Both the position numbers and the translations under genes were made by a program. Source: Actinomycetes bacterium (GTDB lineage: Bacteria > Actinomycetota > Actinomycetes > DATJPE01). From it: a stretch of DNA of 64,000 bases. Of the stretch, positions 62,742 through 64,000 are shown piece after piece (within the stretch, counting starts at the first letter, position 1; every line of letters begins with the position of its first letter). The notes below the pieces were generated by a model. It was not told the origin of the DNA. It saw only the letters and a list, made by a program, of their open reading frames with translations, and searched no databases. The stretch is from positions 44,093 to 108,092 of the forward strand of contig DATJPE010000001.1 in the NCBI GenBank assembly GCA_035506535.1. The letters run 5' to 3'.

Positions 62742-62761
62742 CCGGGCGGGTCAGCGCCCGG
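62742..62761. repeat. GC-rich hairpin in the 192-base gap between two divergent genes
   Basis: CCGGGCG (62742-62748) pairs with CGCCCGG (62755-62761) over a 6-base loop, about 40 bases upstream of the dehydrogenase gene on the minus strand. It is a possible operator; nothing else is evident in this gap. Confidence 0.3.
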
Positions 62762-62894
62762 CAGGGGTGATGGGCCGATCGGGTGAACCAGTCACGGATC
62801 GCCGGCCGCGGGGTCACCGGTCGTCGCCGCTTCGGCTGATGTGACACCCTTGGAGCAGAATCACCCCAGATCGGTCACAAGCGAGGGCGGAACC

Positions 62895-64000
62895 ATGGCT
62901 TCAGACGACCCGATGTTCGCCACCTCGGAGGAGCACGAGATGCTTCGCGAGGCCGTCCGCTCGCTCGCCGACGACAAGATCGCCCCGCGTGCCGCGGAGG
63001 TCGACGAGACCGGCGAGTTCCCCTGGGACGTCTACTCGGCGCTGGTCTCCGCCGGCTTCCACGCGGTGCACGTCCCCGAGGAGTACGGCGGCCAGGGCGC
63101 GGACGCCGTCGCGACCGCGATCGTCATCGAGGAAGTCGCCCGCGCCTGCGTGTCGTCCTCGCTGATCCCTGCGGTCAACAAGCTCGGCACGATGGGCATG
63201 CTCCTGGCCGGCGGCCCCGAGGTGTGCCAGCGCTACCTGCCGGAGGTGGCCTCGGGGGAGGCGATGTTCTCCTACGCCCTGTCGGAGCCTGGCGCAGGCA
63301 GCGACGCCGCCTCCATCACGACCCGCGCCGTCCGTGACGGTGACGGGTGGCGGCTCACGGGCGCCAAGCGCTGGATCACCAACGCGGGCGTGTCGACGTA
63401 CTACACGGTCATGGCCGTCACCGACCCCGATGCGGGGACTCGGGGCATCTCGATGTTCGTCGTGCACGCCGAGGACGAGGGCTTCAGCCTCGGTGCCCCC
63501 GAACGCAAGATGGGCATCAAGGGCTCGCCGACCCGCGAGCTGTACTTCGACGGGGTGCGTCTCGGCGAGGACCGTCTCATCGGGGCCCCGGGCACTGGGT
63601 TCTCCACCGCGCTGCGCACCCTCGACCACACCCGTCCCACCATCGCGGCGCAAGCGGTGGGGGTGGCGCAGGGGGCGCTGGACTTCGCCGTCGGCTACGT
63701 CAAGGAGCGCAAGCAGTTCGGCCGCCCCGTCGCGGACTTCCAGGGCCTGCAGTTCATGCTCGCTGACATGGGCATGGCGCTGGAGGCCGCACGGCTGATG
63801 ACGTACGCCGCCGCCGCGAAGGCCGAGCGCGGTGACGCGGACGCGACGTACCTCTCCGCCGCCGCGAAGACCTTCGCCTCGGACACCGCTATGAGGGTGA
63901 CGACGGATGCGGTGCAGCTCCTCGGTGGGTACGGCTACGTCAAGGACTACCCCGTCGAGCGGATGATGCGCGACGCGAAGATCACCCAGATCTACGAGGG
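62895..64000 (+). CDS. Acyl-CoA dehydrogenase, FadE25-like, 3' end cut by the window
   Basis: The frame runs open from ATG 62895 to the window end (368 complete codons), missing only about the last 15-20 residues. It reads MASDDPMFATSEEHEMLREA, then VHVPEEYGGQGADAVAT, YALSEPGAGSDAAS, AKRWITNAG, GIKGSPTRELYF, TLDHTRPTIAAQAVG and finally VERMMRDAKITQIYEG. This closely follows M. tuberculosis FadE25, and the purK-purE neighbourhood agrees. It desaturates an acyl-CoA using FAD. gagggcgg upstream is a fair Shine-Dalgarno. Confidence 0.92.
   Translation, partial: MASDDPMFATSEEHEMLREAVRSLADDKIAPRAAEVDETGEFPWDVYSALVSAGFHAVHVPEEYGGQGADAVATAIVIEEVARACVSSSLIPAVNKLGTMGMLLAGGPEVCQRYLPEVASGEAMFSYALSEPGAGSDAASITTRAVRDGDGWRLTGAKRWITNAGVSTYYTVMAVTDPDAGTRGISMFVVHAEDEGFSLGAPERKMGIKGSPTRELYFDGVRLGEDRLIGAPGTGFSTALRTLDHTRPTIAAQAVGVAQGALDFAVGYVKERKQFGRPVADFQGLQFMLADMGMALEAARLMTYAAAAKAERGDADATYLSAAAKTFASDTAMRVTTDAVQLLGGYGYVKDYPVERMMRDAKITQIYE

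Overview
The window is a chromosomal segment of a high-GC Gram-positive bacterium of the class Actinomycetes. Support comes from very high G+C, strongly GC-biased third codon positions, frequent GTG starts, ATGA/GTGA gene overlaps, actinobacterial families (DUF3017, AccE, RamB-type regulator, SigE-type ECF factor) and gene order resembling both Streptomyces (folD-DUF3017-mdh; BMP transporter-cdd-deoA; deoC-ALDH-ALDH) and Mycobacterium tuberculosis (lpdA; accA3, maf, accE5-accD5, birA, PH protein, GtrA, purK-purE, fadE25). The genus cannot be named from the sequence. I found no rRNA, tRNA, CRISPR, insertion sequence or prophage. No gap between genes exceeds 300 bases.

Layout. 1-3.0 kb: end of folD, a DUF3017 membrane protein, mdh and icd. 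3.0-12.9 kb: galTK, glpD, a CNNM/CorC-type membrane protein, trpS, a 2H phosphoesterase, a D-Ala-D-Ala carboxypeptidase and a methylmalonyl-CoA mutase catalytic subunit. 13.0-30.0 kb: nucleoside import and catabolism, with a tightly coupled BMP lipoprotein/ATPase/permease/permease/cdd/deoA operon, then add, and on the other strand purine nucleoside phosphorylase, a PGM2-like sugar-phosphate mutase, deoC, an aldehyde dehydrogenase, a truncated aldehyde dehydrogenase homologue and two GNAT proteins. 30.0-36.6 kb: a gamma-glutamylcyclotransferase-like protein, lpdA, and the glyoxylate bypass (aceA-aceB) divergent from a RamB-like regulator. 36.6-40.4 kb: an esterase and an ApbE / FMN-binding protein / ferric-reductase-like trio for extracytoplasmic electron transfer. 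40.5-50.9 kb: biotin-dependent carboxylation (biotin carboxylase/BCCP, PccB, AccE, BirA) interrupted by a beta-propeller protein and a Maf/SIS/kinase/glycosyltransferase cassette. 50.9-58.3 kb: an accessory stretch with two GGDEF proteins, a second carboxyltransferase, and an ECF sigma factor with a membrane partner, then a GtrA protein. 58.3-64.0 kb: acyl-CoA dehydrogenase, purK-purE, UDP-glucose dehydrogenase and a FadE25-like acyl-CoA dehydrogenase cut by the window end.

Together the genes describe a heterotroph that salvages nucleosides, feeds deoxyribose and propionyl-CoA/acyl-CoA carbon into the TCA cycle and glyoxylate bypass, and makes sugar nucleotides for envelope glycans.

Non-coding signals stand out more than the gene list. 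About 18 first-of-unit genes have a TANNNT-like -10 element 6-9 bases before the start codon, which predicts leaderless transcripts. Seven intergenic stem-loops have different arms but share a CTTC-containing motif, mostly of the form RGRCCTTC. Several short tandem duplications sit exactly at gene boundaries; one of 19 bp separates two GNAT genes that would otherwise be a single reading frame.
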